Positions 44,343 through 52,352 of a stretch of DNA of 64,000 bases are shown one piece after another. The stretch covers positions 124,001 to 188,000 of the forward strand of contig NZ_JGYN01000030.1 of assembly GCF_000741165.1 (NCBI RefSeq). The letters run 5' to 3'. The position numbers and the translations under genes were made by a program. Under the pieces are notes generated by a model. That model did no database searches, was not told where the DNA came from, and saw nothing but the letters and a program-made list of their open reading frames with translations. This DNA is from Bifidobacterium biavatii DSM 23969. GTDB lineage: Bacteria; Actinomycetota; Actinomycetes; Actinomycetales; Bifidobacteriaceae. Position 1 is the first letter of the stretch. Each line of letters opens with the position of its first letter.

Positions 44343-44529
44343 ACCGTCACCATAAACCAACCCGCGGCATACATGCCAGTGGCGTATTCCGACGATTCGC
44401 ACCGCATTGTCGTCCACGATGCAACCGCCTACACGATACAGTCGGCATCCCCCGACTTCCAGCGACAACGCGGCGCTTGACACCACCGATCCAGGTCCGG
44501 CTCCGACATGCCGCACACGGCAACGAAGA

Positions 44530-44904
44530 TCAGCTTGCGGCGAGCCCTTTATCGATCAGCGCGCGGATCGCTTCGGACGTTTTCATGCCATGCTCCTGCG
44601 CGTACTGCTTCACGCGGCGCTCCCCGTCCGGGTCGATGCGGAACTGCATGATCTTGCTGGCGCGCTCCCGACCGATCTTCAGCGGGCGGCCGCGACGCAG
44701 CTGGCGGATCCATTTGCGTTCCTGCGGGGTGGGGTCTCGCATCCACGTCTTGCCTTCGGCGATACGTTGTTTGAGCTCTTCCTCGGACCAGTCGATATCG
44801 TACCCTCGTTCAGCCTCCTCTACTGCCTTCTGAAACCGAGCGGCCACTTCAGGCGGAAAATCAGAATCCTCATAAATCGGTACACCGTGGTGGTAGTAAA
44901 CCAT
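44530..44904 (-). CDS. Ribbon-helix-helix antitoxin-like protein
   Basis: A 124-residue protein. The first half is acidic and helical (SDFPPEVAARFQKAVEEAER). The C-terminal 50 residues (IGRERASKIMQFRIDPDGER, then HGMKTSEAIRALIDKGL) form a CopG/Arc-type ribbon-helix-helix DNA-binding domain. With the upstream small protein it forms a type II toxin-antitoxin-like pair, probably binding its own promoter. Its start lies inside the preceding gene, an 85-bp overlap. The start at MVYYHHGVPI is the best supported; AAGAAG lies upstream. Confidence 0.7.
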   Translation of the reverse strand: MVYYHHGVPIYEDSDFPPEVAARFQKAVEEAERGYDIDWSEEELKQRIAEGKTWMRDPTPQERKWIRQLRRGRPLKIGRERASKIMQFRIDPDGERRVKQYAQEHGMKTSEAIRALIDKGLAAS

Positions 44905-45164
44905 CGCCCGCTTCTTTCTAACGTTTCGTTGTACTTTTTCCGTATCGGCATGGCATGAATCAACCACCAGCGGTCATCATCAAACAGAAGGATCACTTCC
45001 AACGCCACTCCATGCTGAGTGAACCCCAGTAGAAGATCCTTCGGAGGATCCTCCTGCATGACTTCCCGACGCATGTAGTGCTCCACCACATACATCGAGT
45101 CCTCCAACGGGACGCCGTGTTTGAACGCCGACCGTTTCACGCCGATTCCATTATTGTAATACAT
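44820..45164 (-). CDS. Small toxin-like protein (BrnT-like context)
   Basis: A 114-residue basic protein. Central segment SAFKHGVPLEDSMYVVEHYM, then GFTQHGVALEVILLFDDDRW and LIHAMPIRKKY, resembles BrnT/RelE-fold ribonuclease toxins, which pair with ribbon-helix-helix antitoxins. The motif IHAMPIRKKY would be the C-terminal strand of the fold; the 35 residues after it are read from the overlap with the antitoxin gene and may be a tail or mark a frame error. The start codon ATG at 45162-45164 precedes MYYNNGIG. Activity is not shown by sequence. Confidence 0.6.
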   Translation of the reverse strand: MYYNNGIGVKRSAFKHGVPLEDSMYVVEHYMRREVMQEDPPKDLLLGFTQHGVALEVILLFDDDRWWLIHAMPIRKKYNETLERSGRWFTTTTVYRFMRILIFRLKWPLGFRRQ

Positions 45165-45194
45165 AAATCACCTTTCTGGCGCAGACGTGCGGCA

Positions 45195-45788
45195 TCACTC
45201 GCATGCGACCGGTCCGGCACGGGAGGAGCGTTCGACATGTGGCGCGAAGGGGACTTGCGTGGCGACGGCGACGGTCACCTGCACGTCTTCGCCGTCGATC
45301 GCGCAGGCATCGAGACGCGATGCAACCCCGTCGGAGCCCAGACCGGAACCAGCGAACTCACGAGCAAACGAGGAGACGACCACCGACGCGACGCCGCACG
45401 AATCGTCGGCTCCGTCGCGCAACGCAACCGCCGCCGACAGTGCCGCAAGATCGGCAGCGGAACGGGCGCGTGCCTGACAGACCAGCAGATTGCCGGCCGC
45501 CGCGACCACGCTCAGCATCACGGCGACCAGCAGGATCAGCATCACGCCGGCGACCGTGCCCGAACCGACATCCGCACCGCGCAACCAATGGCACAAGCAA
45601 CCACCCGGCCGTCCGCATAACCGCCTACGCAAACGGTCTCGCGACATCGTTCGATCGTGCGGCGTGCGGCACGGCGTCGCGTCGCGTCCAGATGACACCG
45701 CATGAAACCGTTTGGCCATCAAGACGCCGCCCGGCGCATACAGCAGCGACGAGCAGCCTCCGCACAAGGGCACCAGCATCAACGTCAT
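45195..45788 (-). CDS. TadE/TadG-like pilus assembly protein (Rv3654c type)
   Basis: A 197-residue protein of the Tad locus. After about 75 basic and Cys-containing residues comes GSGTVAGVMLILLVAVMLSV, a single membrane segment with a prepilin-like GSGT start, then ARSAADLAALSAA, characteristic of TadE/G-like minor pilins. The ATG overlaps the tadE stop (ATGA). The long pre-membrane leader is unusual; an internal start at MSRDRLRRRL is possible. It is the last gene of the pilin unit. Confidence 0.72.
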   Translation of the reverse strand: MTLMLVPLCGGCSSLLYAPGGVLMAKRFHAVSSGRDATPCRTPHDRTMSRDRLRRRLCGRPGGCLCHWLRGADVGSGTVAGVMLILLVAVMLSVVAAAGNLLVCQARARSAADLAALSAAVALRDGADDSCGVASVVVSSFAREFAGSGLGSDGVASRLDACAIDGEDVQVTVAVATQVPFAPHVERSSRAGPVACE

Positions 45789-46180
45789 GACAGCACTCCC
45801 GTCGCTTTGCCGGTCACATTGGTCGGCAGCACGCCGATCGGGTCGGGAACGACCGGACACTGCACGGTCACGGTCGCAAGATCGCTGTCTCGCGCCACCG
45901 ACACGGACACGTCGTCGCCGGCAACCACGCGCGCCGTGGCACTCGGATCGGCGTCGTCGCCTGCAACGACCAGCTCGCGGGCGGCTGCGGCGGCCGCATC
46001 CTGGCAGTCCATCGACACGACGACCGTGCGGGTAAGGCACATCAGCAGCAACGCCACGACCACGACGGCGGGGAGCACCACCGCGAACTCGGCGGTGGCG
46101 GCTCCCTCGTCGACGGATTTTCCGACCCGTCGCAACGCGGCGATGATCGTGGTGAACAATCGCCGTCGCATGATCGTCAC
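45785..46180 (-). CDS. tadE: TadE-like minor pilin
   Basis: A 131-residue protein. DEGAATAEFAVVLPAVVVVA is the TadE signature: a prepilin cleavage site after Gly, Glu at mature position 5 or 6 and a hydrophobic helix. The remaining 80 residues are periplasm-side or surface-exposed and include two Cys (MDCQD and VQCPVV) that could form a disulfide. It overlaps both neighbours by ATGA, so the flp-tadE-tadG unit is translationally coupled. Confidence 0.83.
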   Translation of the reverse strand: MTIMRRRLFTTIIAALRRVGKSVDEGAATAEFAVVLPAVVVVALLLMCLTRTVVVSMDCQDAAAAAARELVVAGDDADPSATARVVAGDDVSVSVARDSDLATVTVQCPVVPDPIGVLPTNVTGKATGVLS

Positions 46181-46464
46181 CCGACGTTCAAGGCTCTCTT
46201 GACGATGTTCGTCAGCAATGTCTTGATCGCGTCGGATTTGAGCACGGTCATCAGCACGCCAGCGAATGCGGTGGCGGCGATCAATACAATCGCATATTCC
46301 GCGGTGGCCGCGCCTTCTTCCGGTTCGGCGGCCAGCGCGCGCAGTTTCGCGTCAAGCCCGTACAGTTCGCAGCTGCCGCGCACGTACAGGTCCATCATGC
46401 GCTGCTTGGTGCCGGTGAACAGTCCGGCCGGGCCGTCCGCGTTGATCGGCAATACATCACTCAT
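46177..46464 (-). CDS. Flp-like major pilin (DUF4244 type)
   Basis: A 95-residue prepilin. EEGAATAEYAIVLIAATAFA is the type IV prepilin-like cleavage region and hydrophobic helix, as in DUF4244 proteins of actinobacterial Tad loci; the mature protein would be about 42 residues. A leader of 50 residues is long. AAAGGA precedes the ATG. Its promoter (TCGACA and CATAGT, 16 bp apart) lies 49-76 bp upstream next to a two-block sequence shared with the tadZ promoter. No prepilin peptidase gene is in the window. Confidence 0.82.
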   Translation of the reverse strand: MSDVLPINADGPAGLFTGTKQRMMDLYVRGSCELYGLDAKLRALAAEPEEGAATAEYAIVLIAATAFAGVLMTVLKSDAIKTLLTNIVKRALNVG

Positions 46465-46512
46465 GGCGTTCCTTTCGCTCGAGTCCGCGCCCCCGTTGGC
46501 CGCGGTTCAGTT

Positions 46513-46631
46513 ACTATGCACGATTTCGCGATCTTGTCGAGCGAAAAACGGGGTATGTGGTCGAAAGGTCGGACGATACCCCCTACTTGTCCACAGTCGG
46601 CGTGTCTGTCCACATTTTTTGTGGACAACTC
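46513..46631 (-). promoter_or_regulatory. Pilin promoter with shared two-block upstream region
   Basis: On the minus strand: TGTGGAC repeats, then block 1 (46587-46615, with TGTGGACAGACACGCCG), block 2 (46546-46573, GACCTTTCGACCACATACCC and CGTTT), -35 TCGACA (46535-46540) and -10 CATAGT (46513-46518). Both blocks recur at the tadZ promoter. The rest of the gap to 46845 holds a TTATCCACA at 46649 and nothing else that I recognise. Confidence 0.7.
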
Positions 46632-46845
46632 CGATTCGCAGCGCGCTGTTATCCACACGATGTGGACGGCGATCACAGCGGCGATCCCAGTGCCCATATC
46701 TTCCTCGTCATCAGTATGGCGAATCCGTAACCACCCATTCCATCGCCGCAACGAGCCGATCCGGCGGACGATGACGAGCATCACGGCATGGCGAAAAGCA
46801 AAGTCGACAGTGCGCGGCGGCGCACGGTGCATGCGGAAACCGCCG

Positions 46846-47481
46846 CTACAGCAGGAACGAGGCGATGGCCGGGATCACGCCGACGATGATGAACGCCGGC
46901 AGGAAACACAGTCCCGTCGGCAGGAGCAGGCGCACAGACAGCCGTCCTGCCGCTTCTTCGATGCGGGCCCGTTCGTCGGCGTCGAGCTGTTCGATGGCCG
47001 CATCCAACCGCGCGATCGGCGATACGCCGCGTCGCCACGCAGGTTCCAGCGATTCCTCCAGCACATCGAACAACCGCCCGTACGCCGCATCATTCGCTCG
47101 CTTCGCACGACTCGCACGAATTCCATTCGAGCCGTTTCCGGTCGTCGTGCGGGCTGCCGCCTTCTCGGTCTCGGCGCGCGCCTCCAGCCACGCATGATGC
47201 CAGCCGACGCCCGCGCGCAGCGATACGGCCGCACGCCGCAGGCCACCGCCGCACACGCCGCCCATCGACTCGCCGACCGCGTCCAACGCGCTCGGAATGG
47301 AGGATCCCTGCTTCACGGCCACGGTCAGCAATGCCAGCACCAGCGTCATCGAGACATCGGCGTCGTCAGCGATGGTCGGCCGACCCGCACGCGAGCCGAC
47401 CGCAGCCAAGTCACGGGAATCTTCAGCCAGCAGACGCACGGCGATCGCCGTGCCGATGGCAGCCAACAACGCGTAACCCAT
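46846..47481 (-). CDS. tadC: Type II secretion F-domain protein TadC
   Basis: A 211-residue inner-membrane platform protein. It has an N-terminal hydrophobic segment, a cytoplasmic T2SF region (SSIPSALDAVGESMGG, EQLDADERARIEEAA) and two C-terminal membrane helices (LLLPTGLCFLPAFIIVGVIP). It works with TadB and TadA to extrude the pilus. GGAGGTGCGC precedes the ATG at 47481; ATG at 47493 is an alternative. A Gly/Asn/Arg-rich loop near 120-140 looks lineage-specific. It is the last gene of the tadZABC unit. Confidence 0.83.
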   Translation of the reverse strand: MGYALLAAIGTAIAVRLLAEDSRDLAAVGSRAGRPTIADDADVSMTLVLALLTVAVKQGSSIPSALDAVGESMGGVCGGGLRRAAVSLRAGVGWHHAWLEARAETEKAAARTTTGNGSNGIRASRAKRANDAAYGRLFDVLEESLEPAWRRGVSPIARLDAAIEQLDADERARIEEAAGRLSVRLLLPTGLCFLPAFIIVGVIPAIASFLL

Positions 47482-47663
47482 GCGCACCTCCATGCGTCCG
47501 GCATCGGCAATGCCGGACGTCCTTCCCACCGCCGATCACCAACGCATCTCGCTTTTCCGTGCGGGAACGCGCGAATCCGCCCCTGCGAACCCGCGCCCCG
47601 CCTCTTGGTTTCTTCCTCTTCGGCTCACGACTGGTCGGGAACGGGAGCCGCGTCCGAGCCGGC

Positions 47664-48335
47664 TCATGGCGTCAAGTCCATGCCGCGCAGCAGCGCATGG
47701 GTCCAGGCCAGACCGGCGATATAGCAGCACGCTCCCAAGGCAAGGCAGAACAGGCCCTGCGGGGCCCCGAACAGGAATGCGACCGGGCGGGAACCCATAA
47801 GCTCGCCGAGCAGGATGGTGGCCACCGGCAGCCCGGACAGCAGACGAACCGTGGCCTTGGGTACGGCGAAGACCTGCGCGCGAAGATCCTCCATGTTTCG
47901 CGAGCGACGGTACGTTTCGCCCACCGCTTCGAGACAGTTCGCCGCAGGACAGCCGAGACGATCGCTGATGCGCGCCGCGACGGCGATTTCGGTGGCGACC
48001 CGATTGATCTGGTTCGTCGTTTCCCGGGGTAGCGCACGTTCCGCCAATACGTCGCGAATGCGCGGCTCGGTCAGTCGTCCTACGGCGAAACCTTGTCGCG
48101 ATTGTTCTGAGAACGCTTGCAAAAGTGAGCCACCGCTACGTAACGTCGCGCATGCGGAAGCGATCACAGACGCAATGCCGACACGGGAGGACACCGGACG
48201 CTGCGCACCCCCGCGCATGCCGTCGCACTGAGCCTTGGTCATATGCATAAGCCTTGCTATAGAAGCGTCTTCTCTGTATGTCCACACGACGATCGACAGT
48301 GCCGTCATCGTCGCAGCCAACACCGGCAGCACCAT
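47664..48335 (-). CDS. tadB: Type II secretion F-domain protein TadB
   Basis: A 223-residue inner-membrane protein: N-terminal helix (VLPVLAATMTALSIVVW), cytoplasmic T2SF helices (CATLRSGGSLLQAFSEQSRQ, AVAARISDRLGCPAANCLEA) and two C-terminal helices. I start at MVLPVLAATM, which has GGGAGGTCC just upstream; the frame is open back to the tadA stop. It is shorter than proteobacterial TadB (about 320), as is usual in actinobacteria. Confidence 0.82.
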   Translation of the reverse strand: MVLPVLAATMTALSIVVWTYREDASIARLMHMTKAQCDGMRGGAQRPVSSRVGIASVIASACATLRSGGSLLQAFSEQSRQGFAVGRLTEPRIRDVLAERALPRETTNQINRVATEIAVAARISDRLGCPAANCLEAVGETYRRSRNMEDLRAQVFAVPKATVRLLSGLPVATILLGELMGSRPVAFLFGAPQGLFCLALGACCYIAGLAWTHALLRGMDLTP

Positions 48336-48419
48336 CGGACCTCCCGTCACCATGCACGTCATCGCATTATGAATACGTTTTCTAAATATCAGACAGATCA
48401 TCGAATATGCAAGCAACGT

Positions 48420-49616
48420 CTACCGCACCCATCGATCGGCAAATTCGTCCCACAACGGACCGGACATCGGAGTGCCCAACCCGTCCCAGATCGCAACCAC
48501 GCGACCGGACAATCGTCCGCCGGCATCAGCCTCCAGATAACCGATCTGGCTGATGTATCGCCGTCCGGACACGTCACGTTTCACGTGAAACACCGCATCG
48601 AACGCATCCTGCGTCAGCATCGCCGTCGCATCCACGCTCAGTCCGGCCAGCAGGCCGAGCGATGCCAAACGATTCGGCACACGTTCCACACTGTCCGCAT
48701 GCAACGTCGTCATGCCGCCGTGATGGCCGGAATTGAACGCGCGCAACAGGTCTGCAATCTCCTCGCCGCGGCATTCTCCGAGGATCACGCGATCCGGCCG
48801 CATGCGCAGCGTGGCCTTGACCAGCTCAGGCAACCCAACCGCGCCCGCCCCTTCCACATTGGATTCGCGCGTGACCAGCGACACCCGATTGCCGCCTCCG
48901 AGCTCCCCCAGCTCGCGCACTTCCTCCACAGTGACGATGCGTTCGTTCGCGGCGCATCGGCCGAGCAACGCCTTGAGCAGCGTTGTCTTGCCGGCTCCCG
49001 TGCCGCCCGTGACCAGCAATGTGGCGCGTCGGTCCACCAGCGAGCACAGGATCGGAAACCACAGTCCAGGAAACAAGCCCTGCGCGCACAACGACTCCAG
49101 CCTCGGCGGCGAGCGCGCGGGGAACCGGATGGAAATCGCCGCACCCTGCGGCACCAGCGGCGCGATCACCGCGTGCACACGTATGCCGTCGGGCGATGAC
49201 GCATCCGCGATCGGGCAGGCGTCGTCAAGACGACGACCGAGCTGTGCGGCGAGCTGCACCGCATAATCGCGCACGGTCGCAGGCGACGCGAACGGCACCG
49301 GCGGCGTCCATTGCCGCATAACTCCCCCGCGGTCGACCCATACCAGCCCGTCGCAGGTTACGGCGACGTCCGTCACCGCCGGATCGGCCGCCAATGTTTC
49401 CAATGGACCAAACATGATCCCGTCGAAAGCAACGGGATTCCGCCGCCCCTCCCGATTCCCGCGATCTGACGCCGCACCAAACGCCGATTCGGGCACAGCC
49501 CCGAACGGTTCCGGCCGCCATCGGCGGGTCGTCACCGCCGTGCCGTGGCCATAGCCGGCCGAGGACCGGCACACAGCCTGTTTCAAGTCATGTTGCAAAT
49601 CACCTGTCGTTCCCAT
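48420..49616 (-). CDS. tadA: Tad pilus secretion ATPase TadA (CpaF)
   Basis: A 398-residue VirB11-like ATPase that powers pilus assembly. Walker A is TGGTGAGKTTLLKALL, the Asp box IVTVEEVRELGEL, Walker B RPDRVILGECRGEE and the His box GGMTTLHADS. An Arg-rich N-terminal tail of about 60 residues precedes the N-domain. The ATG shares one base with the tadZ stop (TAATG), so the genes are coupled. Cytoplasmic hexamer at the inner membrane. Confidence 0.92.
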   Translation of the reverse strand: MGTTGDLQHDLKQAVCRSSAGYGHGTAVTTRRWRPEPFGAVPESAFGAASDRGNREGRRNPVAFDGIMFGPLETLAADPAVTDVAVTCDGLVWVDRGGVMRQWTPPVPFASPATVRDYAVQLAAQLGRRLDDACPIADASSPDGIRVHAVIAPLVPQGAAISIRFPARSPPRLESLCAQGLFPGLWFPILCSLVDRRATLLVTGGTGAGKTTLLKALLGRCAANERIVTVEEVRELGELGGGNRVSLVTRESNVEGAGAVGLPELVKATLRMRPDRVILGECRGEEIADLLRAFNSGHHGGMTTLHADSVERVPNRLASLGLLAGLSVDATAMLTQDAFDAVFHVKRDVSGRRYISQIGYLEADAGGRLSGRVVAIWDGLGTPMSGPLWDEFADRWVR

Positions 49617-50746
49617 TACGGCATCCTCTTTCCGCTGCCCAGCAGCCCTTCCGCCCAGTCGGCGGCGCGGTCGACCGTGCGTCGCGTGGCGCGTCCGACC
49701 GAGCGAATACCCAATCCGGAAAGCATGTCGGAGCACAGTCGACGATCGGCCTTGACCGGCCCGGCTATCTCCAAGCCAAGGTAATCTGCGGCTTCCCGCA
49801 CATCAACCATGCCGGCACCCTTGGCCGTGCCGCGCGGTGCGACGCCGACCACGAACGGGAGCGTATCGGCGTCTTCGCTGTCGCCGATGCGTTCGCGCAG
49901 TCTGCCGATGTGCCCGCTGGCCCTGGCCAATCCGAGCACACTGAGTTCCACGACGACCAGTTGGGCGGCTTCGCCGATTTCGGCGACTCCGTGGAGCACA
50001 TCGCCTCGTCCCGCGTCGACGACGACCGCATGGTTCGCCTCGGCCAGCGCGCGCACGGCGGCCTGCGCCTGCCACCAGTTGGGCGTCGGGCCGTTCCACG
50101 GATCGAACGAGAGCACGCGCACGCCGTCCCATTCAGGCAGTTCATGGTTCAGTGCCTCGCCTTCGAGGCGTCCGAGCGGCACATCGAGCGTTTCGAACCG
50201 TTCCCCTTCCTCGTTTTCAAGTCCGATGAGCATGTCCATTCCACCGCCCGAGAAATCGGCGTCGACCAGCGCGCTTGGCAGGCTGCGTTCGGCGAGACGA
50301 TGAGCGAGCATCGCCGCGAACGTGCTCAGTCCCACACCGCCGCTTGCCGACGTACATGCAATGATGTTGCGGCAGGTCGTGTCGACGGTGATATTGCCGG
50401 CCAGTCCCCCGGCTCGAAATGGCGGACCAGTGCGATCGTATGCGGCTTGCGGTCCGGTTCCTGCGGCATAGCCATCGGACCACGTCAGTCCGATCGAACC
50501 GGTGCCACCAGCCGTTGTTGTTGAAGGCACCGCGTACGAAGCGGCCGCCGCGGACGGCGTGCGCGCAGGCACATCGTACGGGAATACCGTCGCCGCGCCG
50601 GGCGTACTGCGATCGTCGGGAACGTTCGACGAGTCGGCCCCAAACCGCGATGGGATCGAAGACGACGCACCGGGCCGCCCCGGCACGGCCGACGATGTTC
50701 TTGACGGCGAATAGTAGCGCCGCGGCGGATCAGATGAGATATTCAT
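49616..50746 (-). CDS. tadZ: Tad locus MinD-like ATPase (TadZ/CpaE, Rv3660c type)
   Basis: A 376-residue protein. The first 115 residues are disordered and Ser/Pro/Ala-rich. The rest is a MinD/ParA-like domain with deviant Walker A (SASGGVGLSTFAA, Lys replaced by Leu or missing), ALVDADFSGGGMD and VVVDAGRGD. Such proteins localise the Tad apparatus at a pole. The missing canonical Lys suggests weak or no ATP hydrolysis, as in other Rv3660c-like proteins. No ribosome site is visible. It is the first gene of tadZABC. Confidence 0.85.
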   Translation of the reverse strand: MNISSDPPRRYYSPSRTSSAVPGRPGASSSIPSRFGADSSNVPDDRSTPGAATVFPYDVPARTPSAAAASYAVPSTTTAGGTGSIGLTWSDGYAAGTGPQAAYDRTGPPFRAGGLAGNITVDTTCRNIIACTSASGGVGLSTFAAMLAHRLAERSLPSALVDADFSGGGMDMLIGLENEEGERFETLDVPLGRLEGEALNHELPEWDGVRVLSFDPWNGPTPNWWQAQAAVRALAEANHAVVVDAGRGDVLHGVAEIGEAAQLVVVELSVLGLARASGHIGRLRERIGDSEDADTLPFVVGVAPRGTAKGAGMVDVREAADYLGLEIAGPVKADRRLCSDMLSGLGIRSVGRATRRTVDRAADWAEGLLGSGKRMP

Positions 50747-50754
50747 GCGCCGAT

Positions 50755-50845
50755 TGAAGCGTACGTCGCCATCGTTTGTCCAGCCGAAACGGGGTATGTG
50801 GTCGAAAGGTCGGAGTTATCCACATCACGGCGTGTCTATCCACAT
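50755..50845 (-). promoter_or_regulatory. tadZ promoter with shared two-block upstream region
   Basis: Minus strand: block 1 (50816-50845, TGTGGATAGACACGCCG and TGTGGATAA), 1-2 nt, block 2 (50787-50814, GACCTTTCGACCACATACCC and CGTTT), then TGGACA (50777-50782) as -35. A weak -10 at about 50755-50760 would give a very short leader. Block 1 includes TTATCCACA, a perfect DnaA-box match, on the plus strand. Confidence 0.7.
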
Positions 50846-50942
50846 CGTTGCGCACATACACGCAGTGTCCGGCGCGCAAGATCGCCCGGCAAGACCGGCA
50901 CAAGCCATGCCGACCATCGCCGGGCAAGTCATATCCGAGCAT

Positions 50943-52352
50943 CTACAGCACGTATTCCTCCCACCGGTCGGCGGTCGGAATGTCGCGGATCGGCGACAGC
51001 GCGGCGATCAGCAACGCCGCCAATCCGAGCGCGCAGGCAGCGACGGCCACGATCGTGAATCCGCCGTCGAGATACTGCAGCGCCCACCCGGCCGCGAACG
51101 GCGCGCACGCACCGAACACGCCCACCAGCGTCTCGAACACCGATGACACGCGTCCCTGCATGTCCTCCGACGTACGCCCATACATGAACCCGAACAGGCT
51201 CGCGTTCAGCGACGGCAGCAGCAGGCCGATCAGCGACAGGCAAACCAGCACGGTCCCATAGCCCGAGTCGAACACGAGCGGCACGAAGCAGGCGAACGTG
51301 AGTAGGCTGGACAGCATCACGATATGGCCGGTGGCCAGCCGATCGGACACGCGGCCGGCGATCAGCGAACCGATCAGCGAGCACACGCCCATGCCGGTAA
51401 ACACGAGGCCGATGTTGAAAGCGCTGACGCCGCGCGCGATGAGCATGAGCTGCGCGCCCGTTTCAAGACCGGCGAACGCGACGTTGATGACCGCACCGAA
51501 CACGATGATCCACGGCAGCGTGCGTCGCGTCAGAGACCACTTCCAACCGGCAGCGAAATCGCACGCGAACGACGACGCGAGCGAGCCGATGTTTGCCGCT
51601 TCCACGTCATCGCCGGGCGCACTGGCCTCGGCGTCGACCGTGCCGTCGTCGGCCCCGTCGTTGCCGGTCATACCGTCGTCAACGACGCCGGCCATCCCCT
51701 GCTTGGGCAGCAGGCACGAGCAGATCGCGCCGACGCCGGAGATGACCGCAGCGACGGCCATCGGCAGCCATGCGAACAGCCCGTATAGAACACCGGAGAT
51801 CGGGCTGGACAGAAGACCGACGCCGGCCTCGCGCCCTTCGCGCACGGACTGAGCCTTCGCGTACAGGTCGGTGGGGATCAGTGAGCGCAGGATCGCGTCG
51901 GTCGACGCGCCCAGCAATCCGGAAATGACGCCCGGCGCAAGCACGGACAGCACCAGGATCGGCAAGTTCAGCGTGCCGGTGGCCACGCATACGGCCAGTA
52001 GCGCGCCGACGACCAGCTGGCCGAGGCCTTGGCCGATCATGAGCGTGCGCCGGTCGTGACGGTCGACGATCACTCCGCCGATCGGGGTGAGCACCATCAT
52101 GACGATCATGGACAACGTGGTCAGCGCGCCGGCCACGAATTTGGATTGGGATAGTTCGAACGCGATCAGTGGCAGGGCGAACGTCTGCAGTGCGTCGGCG
52201 AATACGTCCGCCGTATCGGCCGTGAACCACATGGCATAATGCGGCGTGCGCCACGGGGAACGGGCCTTGGATGATTGAGCCGGAACGCTGGAGATTCCAA
52301 GATCGGCGTTCGATACGGACACGGACGGGTTGGTTTCGGTATTGGCAGGCAT
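50943..52352 (-). CDS. Major facilitator superfamily exporter
   Basis: A 469-residue, 12-helix MFS protein of the EntS/macrolide-efflux branch. MWFTADTADVFADALQTFAL is helix 1, GGVIVDRHDRRTLMIG the loop 2-3 signature, and IAGRVSDRLATG its copy in the second half. An acidic, Asp/Gly-rich central loop near residues 220-265 joins the halves. AAGGATC precedes the ATG. The exported substrate is unknown, and the gene is the next one upstream of tadZ, 196 bp away, on the same strand. Confidence 0.87.
   Translation of the reverse strand: MPANTETNPSVSVSNADLGISSVPAQSSKARSPWRTPHYAMWFTADTADVFADALQTFALPLIAFELSQSKFVAGALTTLSMIVMMVLTPIGGVIVDRHDRRTLMIGQGLGQLVVGALLAVCVATGTLNLPILVLSVLAPGVISGLLGASTDAILRSLIPTDLYAKAQSVREGREAGVGLLSSPISGVLYGLFAWLPMAVAAVISGVGAICSCLLPKQGMAGVVDDGMTGNDGADDGTVDAEASAPGDDVEAANIGSLASSFACDFAAGWKWSLTRRTLPWIIVFGAVINVAFAGLETGAQLMLIARGVSAFNIGLVFTGMGVCSLIGSLIAGRVSDRLATGHIVMLSSLLTFACFVPLVFDSGYGTVLVCLSLIGLLLPSLNASLFGFMYGRTSEDMQGRVSSVFETLVGVFGACAPFAAGWALQYLDGGFTIVAVAACALGLAALLIAALSPIRDIPTADRWEEYVL

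Noticed and set aside
46546-46660. Replication origin, because of TTATCCACA boxes
   Set aside because: Only isolated boxes, no dnaA/dnaN neighbours and no AT-rich unwinding region.
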